DNA from: Collybiopsis luxurians FD-317 M1
Lineage: Eukaryota > Basidiomycota > Agaricomycetes > Agaricales > Omphalotaceae
NCBI GenBank assembly: GCA_000827265.1
Contig: KN834772.1
Coordinates: 124,001 to 188,000 of the forward strand
Direction of reading: 5' to 3'
Length of the DNA stretch: 64,000 nucleotides
The position numbers and the translations under genes were made by a program. Shown here piece by piece: positions 54,855 through 64,000 of this stretch. The first letter of the stretch is position 1, and each line of letters starts with the position of its first letter. The notes beneath the pieces are model-generated. The model saw nothing but the letters and a program-made list of their open reading frames with translations. It was not told the origin of the DNA and did not search any database.

Positions 54855-56822
54855 ATGCTTACGACGTCCACCACAAACAGTACCGAAGAAGGCGGGTCTT
54901 TGACCAACGAGTGGCGAATATCTTTTGAGACCGTCTCTTGGGCATACAGCTCTCCAAACTCCTCTAAAGCCAGGTCTAAAGCGCTCTGTAGACCGTTACT
55001 TCACAGCTCTGCTGTTCGCGGCCATGCCGATGGCAATTCAAGCTCAGACTCGGAGCTGGAACTGAGATCGGACCTTGTAGGTGTCGAAGCAGCAGGCAAT
55101 GTACTCGGTCTGTACGAAGAGTGTTCCGGGTTTCACCACAAGTTTGTTGGGCTAGATTTGACGGAGAAGGATGTTCCGGATATCTCTCGCCACATTGGCG
55201 ACCGAGATGTGGCTGTTTCTAGAGAGATGTGGGATGAGATGATGCAGAATTTGACTGGTGATTTCACCGAGGACTTGTTGGAGGATAGCAGCAGCGGAAG
55301 TGACTCGAGTTCGTTGGCGAGCTCATTGGTGCTGGACTGGGAAGTTCCGGCTCATGTATCAATGCCTTCGACTCCCAAACCCCAGTCTACGTCATCTTTC
55401 GTTATCTCTAGAAGCTGCAATATTAGCCCGTGGCCTTCGCCGCCGTCGAAATTAAACGCTTCAGCTTCTGCATTTACCCCGTCCAGAACGTCTGTTTCGT
55501 CGCTAGGCTTGAACTCATCATCATCTGCCACGAAGCAAAGCTCCCCTTCACCGCCGCTGTCCGAGTTAACCTTCCCTTCTCTCAATCCTTTGCCATCTAA
55601 ACCACCCTCTTATCTCAAATTGAAGATCGAGAAAGATGATCAGGGTTTCTTTACCAATATCGAGGAAGAAGCGGAAGAAATGACACCCAAATCCCGTCTG
55701 CATCCCTCTAGTACCCTCTTACCAGCTTTCTTGCAACCAGACGATCAGACGCGTAGAAAGGGTTCTTCGTCGAAGACCCGTTCACTTGTAGATCGATTGC
55801 GTTCAAGGAAGTCTTCCAGCCGCAGCCGCGACGGATCCGGGTATAGCCCCAGTCCTAGTCCAGTGGATCCAACTTTCCTCGAACCTCGAGCCAAAGCCTC
55901 TGACGACGAAAGTGATAGCTCTCTCTCGCGTTCAGTCTCTCAAATCTCTATTCCTCGCTCCCTCACAGACCAAGACGGTTGGATTGGCATTGATAACCCT
56001 AGCCCGCCGTCATCCTCGACGTCGCAGGAAAGACGCGATATCGTCTTGTCTCTATCTTCGCCGATGCCACGTCGAACAGAGCCCGGGCTGGTGGCGGTAG
56101 AGCCTGAAGAGGGGAATCTTTCATCGCCGTCTTCTCAGGAAGCATCTTTATCTGCATCATCATCTTCGAGCTCTTTCCCATCCACCCCTTCCACTCCTCC
56201 AACCCCTTCCGCTTCCATGGTTACTACTAATGACGGATGGATTGAGGTATCTGAGGCCAAATCCATCAAGAAGTCTTCTTCTGCTGACCCATCCAAGAAA
56301 CCTCCAGCTGTGAAGGCAGATCCCGATATTCTCATGTTCCCGACGTTGAATGCGCCTCCACCATCCCCTTCTAATCACCGAACCTCCCGCACCCGGTCTC
56401 GTACTAGAAGCACGGCCAACTCGTCTCGGACAGCATCCAAGACAGCTAACGCCCGTGGATCCGTTCCAACGACTACTGCAACAAGTTACTTGGGCGCCTA
56501 TCCTTCAGCTGTCTCCATGCCTGTGTCGTACGGGGTTGGTATGCCATATCTGCCTCCAATAATGCCTGGGCCTTTCGCGGTCGTTGGGGTAGGAATGTCG
56601 CCTCAGTACGGACAATATCCTCCTTCGCTTTACCACCAGCCTCGACAGCCGCAGCATACGCATACTCTTTCACATCCTCATCTGCAGTATCAACACTATC
56701 TGAATCAGCATCAGCGTGCGCATAGCGTGAGCGTCCCGGCGTCACTAGCTGCATCTGCTCCAATTCCCAACGGTTACGTCCCTGCTCCTCCTAGTCAAAT
56801 CTTGCTACAAGGATGGCGATAA
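54855..56822 (+). CDS. Ser/Pro-rich protein of unknown function
   Basis: A 655-residue single-exon frame. The N-terminal 150 residues are the best ordered part (WRISFETVSWAYSS, then GLYEECSGFHHKFVGLDLTEKD and VSREMWDEMMQNLTGDFTED). Residues 150-500 are Ser/Pro-rich and disordered, with repeated short acidic and basic clusters. The C-terminus is Tyr/Pro/Gln/His-rich (SMPVSYGVGMPYLPP, HPHLQYQHYLNQHQ). DGWI(E/G) occurs twice (residues about 374 and 454), a possible short binding motif. No domain is recognised. Codon use and an uninterrupted frame of this length support a real gene. Confidence 0.7.
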   Translation: MLTTSTTNSTEEGGSLTNEWRISFETVSWAYSSPNSSKARSKALCRPLLHSSAVRGHADGNSSSDSELELRSDLVGVEAAGNVLGLYEECSGFHHKFVGLDLTEKDVPDISRHIGDRDVAVSREMWDEMMQNLTGDFTEDLLEDSSSGSDSSSLASSLVLDWEVPAHVSMPSTPKPQSTSSFVISRSCNISPWPSPPSKLNASASAFTPSRTSVSSLGLNSSSSATKQSSPSPPLSELTFPSLNPLPSKPPSYLKLKIEKDDQGFFTNIEEEAEEMTPKSRLHPSSTLLPAFLQPDDQTRRKGSSSKTRSLVDRLRSRKSSSRSRDGSGYSPSPSPVDPTFLEPRAKASDDESDSSLSRSVSQISIPRSLTDQDGWIGIDNPSPPSSSTSQERRDIVLSLSSPMPRRTEPGLVAVEPEEGNLSSPSSQEASLSASSSSSSFPSTPSTPPTPSASMVTTNDGWIEVSEAKSIKKSSSADPSKKPPAVKADPDILMFPTLNAPPPSPSNHRTSRTRSRTRSTANSSRTASKTANARGSVPTTTATSYLGAYPSAVSMPVSYGVGMPYLPPIMPGPFAVVGVGMSPQYGQYPPSLYHQPRQPQHTHTLSHPHLQYQHYLNQHQRAHSVSVPASLAASAPIPNGYVPAPPSQILLQGWR

Positions 56823-57654
56823 GCCGAACGGGCGGGCCTACGCGGCGCATGAGTTTTGGCCGATTTTCGAATTTTTTCTGTACATACTTGCATTTATACT
56901 CATACTGTTCACGAACGACACGTACGCAACATACGCATAAGACGCAGCTCTCTCAAATTTCTATTTCTTTTTGGTTTCAATTGCATTCCCGGATCCTGGG
57001 TCTCTTTCCTTTCTAAGTATACTTTATCGCATCGGTCCGAAAAGCACAAAACACTTTTTTTCGTTGGTACTCGACCTTTTCTCCAGAACTCGTTTTGCAA
57101 AAAGGGTATTAAAAAGTTTGTTGCATTTCTTCGATCTTCGTTCTTCGTCTGTGTCTGGTTTTGATGTCTACATATTTTATTTTACTGTAAGTATATATAC
57201 ATGTTCTATGTCCTTTTTTTCTGGTCGTACCTACGCATATGCTTATCGTCTCTGTCCCCTTTCTTATATTAATTTGTAAAGTTGTTGTGCAAACTCTTTG
57301 AACTTGGGTGAAGATTGATATTGAGATCAGAGGAAAATTGATCTAATAGGTTACGAATGGTATAATTTGATTCCAGCTAGACTTTAGCTGGCTGAAAAAT
57401 AACCTGAACTCTCTTGAATTATTCTCGCCATCCGCTTCAAGCTATACCACGCGACATCACAGGGATCATAGATTGATGCATCGATGTATGAATGAATACA
57501 ACGAGGTTCTTGAATTTGACTGATGAGCTACTTGACAAGCAGGGGCAATAGCGTGTAAGTGTGGAAATGCGACTGCCTAAAAAGGATACATGACTGCAGC
57601 TTTGACTGGTACCTATATACGGCGTGTTCACAGACGGCCGAGTATCCGAGTTTA
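56823..57654. other. 3' flank of the Ser/Pro-rich gene
   Basis: Pyrimidine-rich 3' region. The part at about 57046-57190 was copied to 59225-59352, upstream of the next lectin-like gene in the array. Confidence 0.6.
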
Positions 57655-58379
57655 TCAAGTCAAACTAGCCAAACTCCATCCATTTCCAGTATTCACCGCT
57701 TCACTTATGGTATTAGGTGCACCTACACTGGCAAATCCAACTCGCAAAGTCGGAGGCGTGGTGGCCGAGCTCGCCATGGCATACAACATCTGATTACCAG
57801 CAAGGCCGACAAATCCTTCAGATGTGAGACAGTCGGTACAGGTAGGGCCTCCAGTCCACTCTGGATTCGGGTTCTTGATGTAGTATTCCGATAGGACGTT
57901 CTGTGGGGAGAAAAAGAATACGTGAAGCTGGATTTCAAACGCGTCAGTAGTCCCTTTATCATTGGTTCTCATACGAGCACTATGAACCTCTTGGTATCCT
58001 GTGCCCTCAAATAAAACAACGGATGCGGCGATTGGGCTATTCGACCTGACCTCGGATGAGGGAACTATAACTTTGGACCCTACATATTGTCCTACTGTGA
58101 ATGCGTTCGTGATATCGACCTCGAGGATTGAGCCATTAGATGAATCCTGGTAATAGACTCGGGAATCGCCACTGGGGACTTCAACCCCAGCCATAGTATT
58201 GCCAGATATCGCGATATAGGCTGCTGAGTTGGTCGCAAGGCTTGCTGCACGCGCGATCAAAGGAAATGCAGACAAAAGCAGTATAGAAGCCTGAGTACGC
58301 GGCACAATTTAAAATTAGCTTAGTGGCAAAGATTCTGTATTGAAAAGCAAACCGGTTGAAGGAATCTTGAGAACAGCAT
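57655..58379 (-). CDS. Secreted fucose-lectin-like protein, copy 1
   Basis: Three exons: MLFSRFLQP, then ASILLLSAFPLIARAAS... to GTGYQE, then LHVFFFSPQNVLSEYY to the stop. The first 24 residues form a signal peptide. The mature part has three repeats in the pattern of fungal fucose-specific lectins (AAL type): SRVYYQDSSNGSILEV, LHVFFFSPQNVLSEYY with WTGG, and LRVGFASVGAPNTISE with GNGW. Full AAL proteins have six blades, so three blades here would need to dimerise or the fold is reduced. A Cys pair (CTDC) occurs between blades 2 and 3. It is the first of three tandem paralogues. Sugar binding is inferred from pattern only. Confidence 0.75.
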
Positions 58380-59224
58380 TATCTTGAGGAAATTGGATCA
58401 AGTGGTGATTACCTTTGAACGAGGTTGAATTCAACTTGAAAGAGGTTCAGCTTATATGGAAAAAGTTGCGTTCGCATCCGTTCGCCGCTGCGGACGGGTT
58501 TGTGCCTAGCGCATATGGTCAGCTAATGCGATTGAACTAGATCACAGGCCCAAGTATTACGCTTTCGAATCTTTATTGTCAATCACACTTCTGCTGCCAA
58601 TTCCGAGGCACGGTGGTGATGCCCAAGCTTGAGCCGATGACAGGATTGTCAAGAAGCATATTTCTCGGACCGTAAAGTGTATAACTCACGCTAATTGGGT
58701 GCCCCGGTGTACCGACTGAGGATTGTATTGGAAGTTTCGATAAATTTACGTCTGGTAAATTGATACAAGAAGTTACAGTCTGAGAAAGTCCATAGGTTTT
58801 AAACTCAAAATGTCACAACAGCCGATCTATTGTCCGCAGAGAAAATAAGAGAGATAAGTAGAGCTGCTTGTTACAGAGTCTAGAGAGGCGAAAATCGCCT
58901 CGCGGCAGTGCACGTTGAGCTGGAATCGGTAGCTATGGAGGACTTCGAAGATGTACATACTAGTGGTGCTACAAGGTTGCTGTTCAGACAACCGTCAGGT
59001 TTGGTCTAGAGAGTACGCACTCTCGCTGCTACGGCCTTTCTCTCACCTCGATATGCATCAGTGGCTCTACGACAATCTACGTTTGAAATATATGATCTTA
59101 AGCATGGAGCTCTAATGGCCTTACTTTGTGGGACGGATGCAAATTCGGCGGAAAGTACTGAACCTGCGAGCCATGTTCCAAAGACTCTATAAATGGAAGA
59201 AATTGAGGCGATTCAATTCGCATT
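58380..59224. other. Spacer between lectin-like copies 1 and 2
   Basis: Contains a TATA-like element (CCATATAAG on the minus strand) near 58452-58460, upstream of copy 1. No gene is supported in the remainder. Confidence 0.45.
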
Positions 59225-59352
59225 CTGGTAAATTGGTAAGAGCACAAAACACTTCTTCGTTCTCGACTTCTCTTCAGAACTTGTTTTGTGATGAGAAAAG
59301 TTGTTACATTTCTTGATTCTTCTGAATTCTACATATTTTATTTGAATGTAAG
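59225..59352 (+). repeat. Copy of the 3' flank of the Ser/Pro-rich gene
   Basis: Matches about 57046-57190 (shared AGCACAAAACACTT, TTCTCCAGAACTCGTTTTG-like and CTACATATTTTATTT). It marks the edge of the unit that was tandemly duplicated with the lectin-like gene. Confidence 0.7.
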
Positions 59353-59457
59353 TGAGTAGATGTGACTGCCTCAGAAGAATACATAACTACAGTTTTGACC
59401 GGTACTTATATACAGCATGCTCGCAGACGGCCGAGTATTCCAGTTTCGTCATCCCTA

Positions 59458-60169
59458 TCAACTCAGACTAGCCAAACTCCATCCATTTCCAGTATTCACC
59501 GCTTCACTTATGGTATTAGGGGCACCTGCACTAGCAAATCCAACTCGCAACGTGGGAGGCGTAGTGGCCGAGCTCGCCATGGCATACAACATCTGATTAC
59601 CAGCAAGTCCAACGAATCCTTTAGTAGTGAGACAGTCTGTACAGGTAGGGCCTCCATTCCAGACTTCCGTCTTGGTGAAGTAGTAGTACTCGGAAAGGAT
59701 GTTCTCTGGGGAGAAGAAAAACACATGAATCTGAATGTCGAAAGGTCAGAGACTTCTTGATTAAAGATTCTCACAACGAACCTCCTCCCAAAGTCCGGTC
59801 TCATCATTTACGAGGGCGGCTGCTGCTATTGGGCTATTTGATCTAGCCTCGGATGACGGAACTAGAACTTCTGACGCGAAATATTGTCCTACAGTGAATG
59901 CGTTCGTGATACCGAGCTGGAGGATTGAGCCATTCGATGAATCTTGGTAATAGACTCGGGTATCGCCACTGGGAATTTCAACTCCAGCCATAGTATTGCC
60001 AGATATTGCAATGAAGGCTGCCGAATCGCTCGCAAGGCTTGCTGCGCGCGCAACCGAAGGAAATGCAGACAAGAACAATATGGACGCCTGAGTATGCAGC
60101 AAAGTCAGCTCAGTAGCAGGGACGCTATCCTGAAAAACAAACCGCTTGAAGGAAGTTTGAGAAGAACAT
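59458..60169 (-). CDS. Secreted fucose-lectin-like protein, copy 2
   Basis: Same three-exon structure as copy 1: MFFSNFLQA, then ASILFLSAFPSVARAAS... to LWEE, then IHVFFFSPENILSEYY to the stop. It has a signal peptide and three lectin-like repeats. The CTDC pair and the final TLRVGFASAGAPNTISE repeat are nearly identical to copy 1, whereas blade 2 differs more (FTKTEVWNGG for NPEWTGG). High identity in coding and 3' flank suggests a recent tandem duplication. Confidence 0.75.
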
Positions 60170-60845
60170 CATCTAGGGGATCCTGGATCAAGTGATGACA
60201 ATCTTTGAAGGAGGAAGGTTCAGCTTTTATGGCAAACGTTGCGTTCATATCCGTTCGCCGCCGTGGACGGGGTTGGTACCTAAGCAGATGGTCAGTCAAC
60301 GCGATTGAACTAGAGTGCGGGGCCAAGTGTTACACTTTCAAATCTTTGCTGTCAATCACACTTCCGAGTCTGCCAGTTTTAAGATGTTCAGTGGTGATGC
60401 CTTGAAGACGATGGCAGGATGTTTCCGGGCATTAATGATGAATCATGCCCATTAAGTGCAGTATATTGGTTGATTGTTGTAGAAGCTTCGATATATTTAC
60501 ACAGAAGTCGGAGACCGAACAAGATCAAGGAGCTACGTCTGATGTCACCACGAATTGATATAAGAAATTACAGATGTGCATGTTTGGACTGGAACGAATT
60601 TCGGATTCCTCGCTAACAATTGCACTCATAATTTTAACATTTAGTTCCAGTTCAGCAGTTAGCTGTCCACTAAAATAAATAATGACGTTTTCGAAGTCAG
60701 CTGATGACTCTAGGAGTAGCCAGCAGCAACGGGAGACTGGCCAAGTTGAAATTACCTAAAAAGGATGCATAACTGCAGCTTTGACCGATACTTATCCGGC
60801 ATATTCCTTCCCACGTTGGTTTCCAAGAAGCTTCCAAGTTTTTTA
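60170..60845. other. Spacer between lectin-like copies 2 and 3
   Basis: No gene is supported. The first 100 bp are homologous to the promoter of copy 1. Confidence 0.45.
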
Positions 60846-61568
60846 TCAAATCAAGCTAGCTACGCTCCACCCATCGCCATTATTCACTGCCTCGCTGATG
60901 GTATTGGGAGCTCCGGTACTGGCGAACCCAACTCGCAAAGTCGGAGGGGAAGTGGCGGAGCTCCCCATAGCGTACAACATCTGATTGCCAGCAAGTCCAA
61001 CAAATCCTTCATTTGTGAGGCAATCATTGCAGTTTGGACCTCCATGCCAGACTGCATTCGGTGCTGTCTTGATGTAATACTCAGATAGGACATTTTCTGG
61101 GGAGAAGAAGAATACATGGAGCTGGGTGGGATTGAATGGCTTCATCATAATAATTATATACGCGAACAGCTTATACACACCTCTTGCCATGGATCGGACA
61201 CAGATGTCACAAGGGCGGCGGCGATTGGGCTATTAGATCTAACCTCGGATGGCGGAACTAGAACTCCGGACTGTTCTAATTGTCCTACGTTGAATGCGTT
61301 TGAGACAACGAGCTCGATAATTGAGTTATTGGTCGAGTCTTGGTAATAGATTCGAGAGTCGCCGCTAGGGATTTCGGCTGCAGCCATAGTATTTCCAGAT
61401 ATCGGGATGAAGGCTGCTGAGTTGGTTGTAAGGCTTTCTGAGTGGGTGATCAAAGCAAAAACAGACAAAAACAATGTAGAAACCTGAGAACGGTACATAG
61501 CACCAGTCAGTTTGATGCCAGATATTCTACGCTACAAGACAGACCGAAAGCAGCTTTGAGATGAACAT
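60846..61568 (-). CDS. Secreted fucose-lectin-like protein, copy 3
   Basis: Exons: MFISKLLS, then VSTLFLSVFALITHSES... to PWQE, then LHVFFFSPENVLSEYY to the stop. Signal peptide, three repeats and a Cys pair (CNDC) are retained. It is the most diverged of the three, so probably the oldest branch. A TATA-like CTGTATAAAGG lies on the minus strand near 61622-61632, about 55 bp upstream of the start. The three genes may be co-regulated. Confidence 0.75.
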
Positions 61569-61976
61569 TTTCTCGGAGATTCTGGATCGAACAGAAATGG
61601 GTTTTAAAAAGAAGCTAAGCCTTTATACAGTAATTCGAGTGACATTCGCTTCCGCTATGTACGGGGTGTGTACCTGGCGCAGGCGGTCAATTGTCACGAA
61701 TCGACTCAACGAGATCCGAGTCTCTTCTGTCCATCCAAGTCCATCAGAGTTTCTGCCAGTCCGACGCTCACATCGAGCAGTCCAAGGCACAATAAGACCT
61801 TCCAGTTTTCCCGCGATTTTGCGGCGGACTCGGATCTGGGCTTGTTGTAAGAAGGGGGACTAGGACTACAGTGAGTTAGTAGGGCACCCAAATCCTAGCC
61901 TTGAAGATTCACAGATAAAGTAGAGTCAATAAATATTTCTTTTTTCAGCATCATGCATGAGCGAACACACTACAAT
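61569..61976. other. Intergenic spacer
   Basis: Promoter of the third lectin-like gene and 3' flank of the glucosidase gene. No other feature is supported. Confidence 0.5.
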
Positions 61977-64000
61977 CTATGAAATCACAATCGCCCAGTC
62001 TTCAGTAATGAGGACCTTTGGATCTCTAATCGTCAGTACACTCGCTGAGCCATCCTTCTTCTCAGAAGCAGCAACACCCGGAACATACTCCCACTTCAAC
62101 TCCATTCCCTTCCCACCCTCAACCTTGACACTACTCGGCTTGGCACTCAACCCCAGCACGACAATTTTCTCTACCCTCACTTCCGCAATCTCCTTCGCAA
62201 ACGCATTCTTCGGGTCGTACTTGGCCAACGCCACACCGTCAACAGCCCTCTCAGGTTTGGCCGACGCCAAATCCTTGCTCGAAATCCGCGTCGTTTTCCT
62301 TTGCGGCTGTTCGGCGACAAATTCACGCCAGACGAGTTCACCTTGTTCGTGCGAGTAGGTAACGCCATCGTCCAGATAGAGTTCACCCCTTGCGGTACCG
62401 GCTTTGCTGAGCGCCACTCGGAGAGTGAAGGGGTCGAGTTTCATGAGTGGAGAAGAACGGCGAGGGCGTTCGCGGGTGGGAAGAATGGAGCCTCCGCGGA
62501 TGAAGACCGGGACTTGGTGAAGTTCTGCGGGCACTGTGATGTGTTTGCCCTTGTTCGCGCCGCGGTAGGCGTACTGGGTGAAGTAGTCATAGTAAACCTG
62601 TCGCAAGAGCAGTCAGATTCAATTGAGCAGACAAGATCGATATGTCGCACCTGATCTTCGGGTAAGTAGACGGTCGCCTCAGTTTTCTCCTTTTCGGTGA
62701 CCGGCTTGACCAGAATACCAGAAGAGCCAATGAAGAATTGATCGTCGATAGCAAAGCCAGCCGGGTCTTTGGGGAAAACCACATAATGAGGTCTAGCAGC
62801 GTCACGAGCGCGACAGTCAGCAGATGATCGAATAAGTATTAGTAAATGGAAAATACCTGACGATAGGCAGACCAGTGACCGAGTTTTCCCTGAACGCAGT
62901 ATACCATATTGGCAACATGGCGTAACGCAGACGGAGAATGTCGCGAATGATGCTCTTATACGGTTCATCCAACAAGAAGGGCTCACGTCGCTTGGTATCG
63001 ATGTGCGCATGGGCGCGGAAGAAGGGCGAGAATATGCCAACTTGATACCAGCGGACCAGCATCTCAGGTTCGGGGTTGCCGAAGAAACCACCAACATCGG
63101 CTGGGCGGGAGAACTAGATCAGAACAAAATGGAGACCCTATCGGGGATGAGAGACTTACAGCCCGCAAAAGCCATTCCGGCAATATTGTTTGCCAAAACC
63201 ATCTTTATCCCAGCAGCCATGTGTTCCCAAGTACCGAGGTTATCTCCAGTCCACATAGCGCTTATACGTTGGGAGCCGGCGTAGAACGAACGAGTGAGGA
63301 CAAATGGACGTTTTGGGATATCTCCACGGGCGCGAACGGCTGCCGCAGTGCTATTATGCTGCAGTGAAGTCCCTGGTGAGTTGTCGCCAAATTAGAAGGG
63401 CGGCGCCACGTACGAAAAGCATTCCGTTGATGTTATGGACGTCTCTGTGCTCCCATCCGCCGTAATGAACACTATCCTTGGGCATAGTAATTTCAGGCCC
63501 ATTGAAGATGGAAGGCTAAATCGTTCACACAAAATCAGCAAATGCACCAGTGCAGATATAAGTAACTTACTTCATTCATATCATTCCAAATGTGGACATC
63601 TTCAGTACTCTCAATCCAAGAGAAGCCCTTATCCAGTTTCGTCGTCTTGAATTTGGAAATCCACCAGTCCCAACTGGCAGGGTTGAAATGGTCGATCCAA
63701 GAACTGCTACCGGACCAGCACCAGCCTTCGTATTCGCCTTCGCCACTCGTAGGCTTGACAAGAATCCCCATGTCGGAAGCTTCCTGATAAATGGGGTAGT
63801 CGGAAGTTCGCTTGAGATGAGGGTCGACAATAACGACCATCTACGAAATAGAAGATGAGCATACTGTAATGGGGAGAACTGGAAGATAGCTACCTTACGC
63901 CCATTGGCAGCAACGTCGTTGGTCATCTCAACAGGATCAGGGAATGTTTTCTGATCCCAAATAAAGTACTTATGATCTTTGGCGTACTCAATATCCAACC
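61977..64000 (-). CDS. GH31 alpha-glucosidase, ER glucosidase II alpha type (partial, 5' end outside window)
   Basis: Trims glucose from N-glycans in the ER if it is the glucosidase II alpha subunit. Seven exons are present, entering at the window edge with [14 protein letters not shown]. The nucleophile Asp is in [13 protein letters not shown] (split by an intron), and the acid/base Asp is in [45 protein letters not shown] and [20 protein letters not shown] are typical of the ER neutral alpha-glucosidase branch. The C-terminal beta domains follow ([17 protein letters not shown]). The stop is at 61977. The visible part is intact. Extracellular GH31 alpha-glucosidases are the alternative but lack this exact HIDTKRREP context. 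Confidence 0.92.

Noticed and set aside
1..64000. CRISPR array, bacterial operon, or integrated virus
   Set aside because: No spacer-repeat structure, no operon layout, and no viral structural or replication genes seen. Introns and families are fungal.

Overview
The window looks like nuclear DNA from a filamentous basidiomycete, most likely an Agaricomycete. Genes are broken by many 45-60 bp GT-AG introns. A NACHT-WD40 STAND protein, an intronless F-box protein with an N-terminal coiled coil, a CYP505-type P450-reductase fusion and a pseudokinase of a mushroom-lineage type are all typical of that group. All calls rest on reading the sequence, hand-splicing and recalled family motifs; no database search was run.

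Layout. 0-10 kb: a NACHT-WD40 protein (+) and a self-sufficient P450 monooxygenase (+). 10-17 kb: an Asn/Gly-rich low-complexity protein (-) and a chimeric gene (-) in which a D-arabinono-1,4-lactone oxidase loses its last part to the tail exon of an unrelated small-protein family. 18-27 kb: an F-box gene, then a [2OG-Fe(II) oxygenase + small 'family A' gene] unit that was duplicated; the second oxygenase copy is a wreck. Between the copies lie a 42-bp minisatellite with an assembly gap and a TA-flanked MITE. A hAT-like MITE follows. 28-34 kb: a divergent housekeeping pair, a mitochondrial-type NAD kinase (-) and an inositol hexakisphosphate kinase of Kcs1 type (+). 34-47 kb is a repeat-rich accessory island: two 'family B' genes with a tail anchor, a second MITE, tandem exon-intron repeats ('family C'), an unknown gene with a His-Thr repeat, a pseudokinase, and a new chimeric ORF built from an NLR-type promoter and start plus the 3' end of the inositol kinase gene. 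47-50 kb: a STAND ATPase-TPR gene with frame disruptions. 50-64 kb returns to ordinary genes: AUR1 (inositol phosphorylceramide synthase), an EthD-like protein, a Ser/Pro-rich protein, three tandem secreted fucose-lectin-like genes, and the 3' part of a GH31 alpha-glucosidase (ER glucosidase II alpha type).

How parts may work together. The accessory genes share a short Asn-rich beta-type motif (core FN-x-A-[AG]-x-[ND]-[IM]-N). It sits at the C-terminus of family A (twice in one copy), before the membrane tail of family B, at the end of the captured lactone oxidase and, in looser form, near the N-terminus of the pseudokinase. Two NLR-like STAND genes lie in the same window. This resembles the layout of fungal NLR/effector programmed-death systems such as HET-S/NWD2, where short amyloid motifs couple sensor and effector. 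That role is inference only. The most secure novelties are the two exon-shuffled chimeric genes and the segmental duplications that made them.
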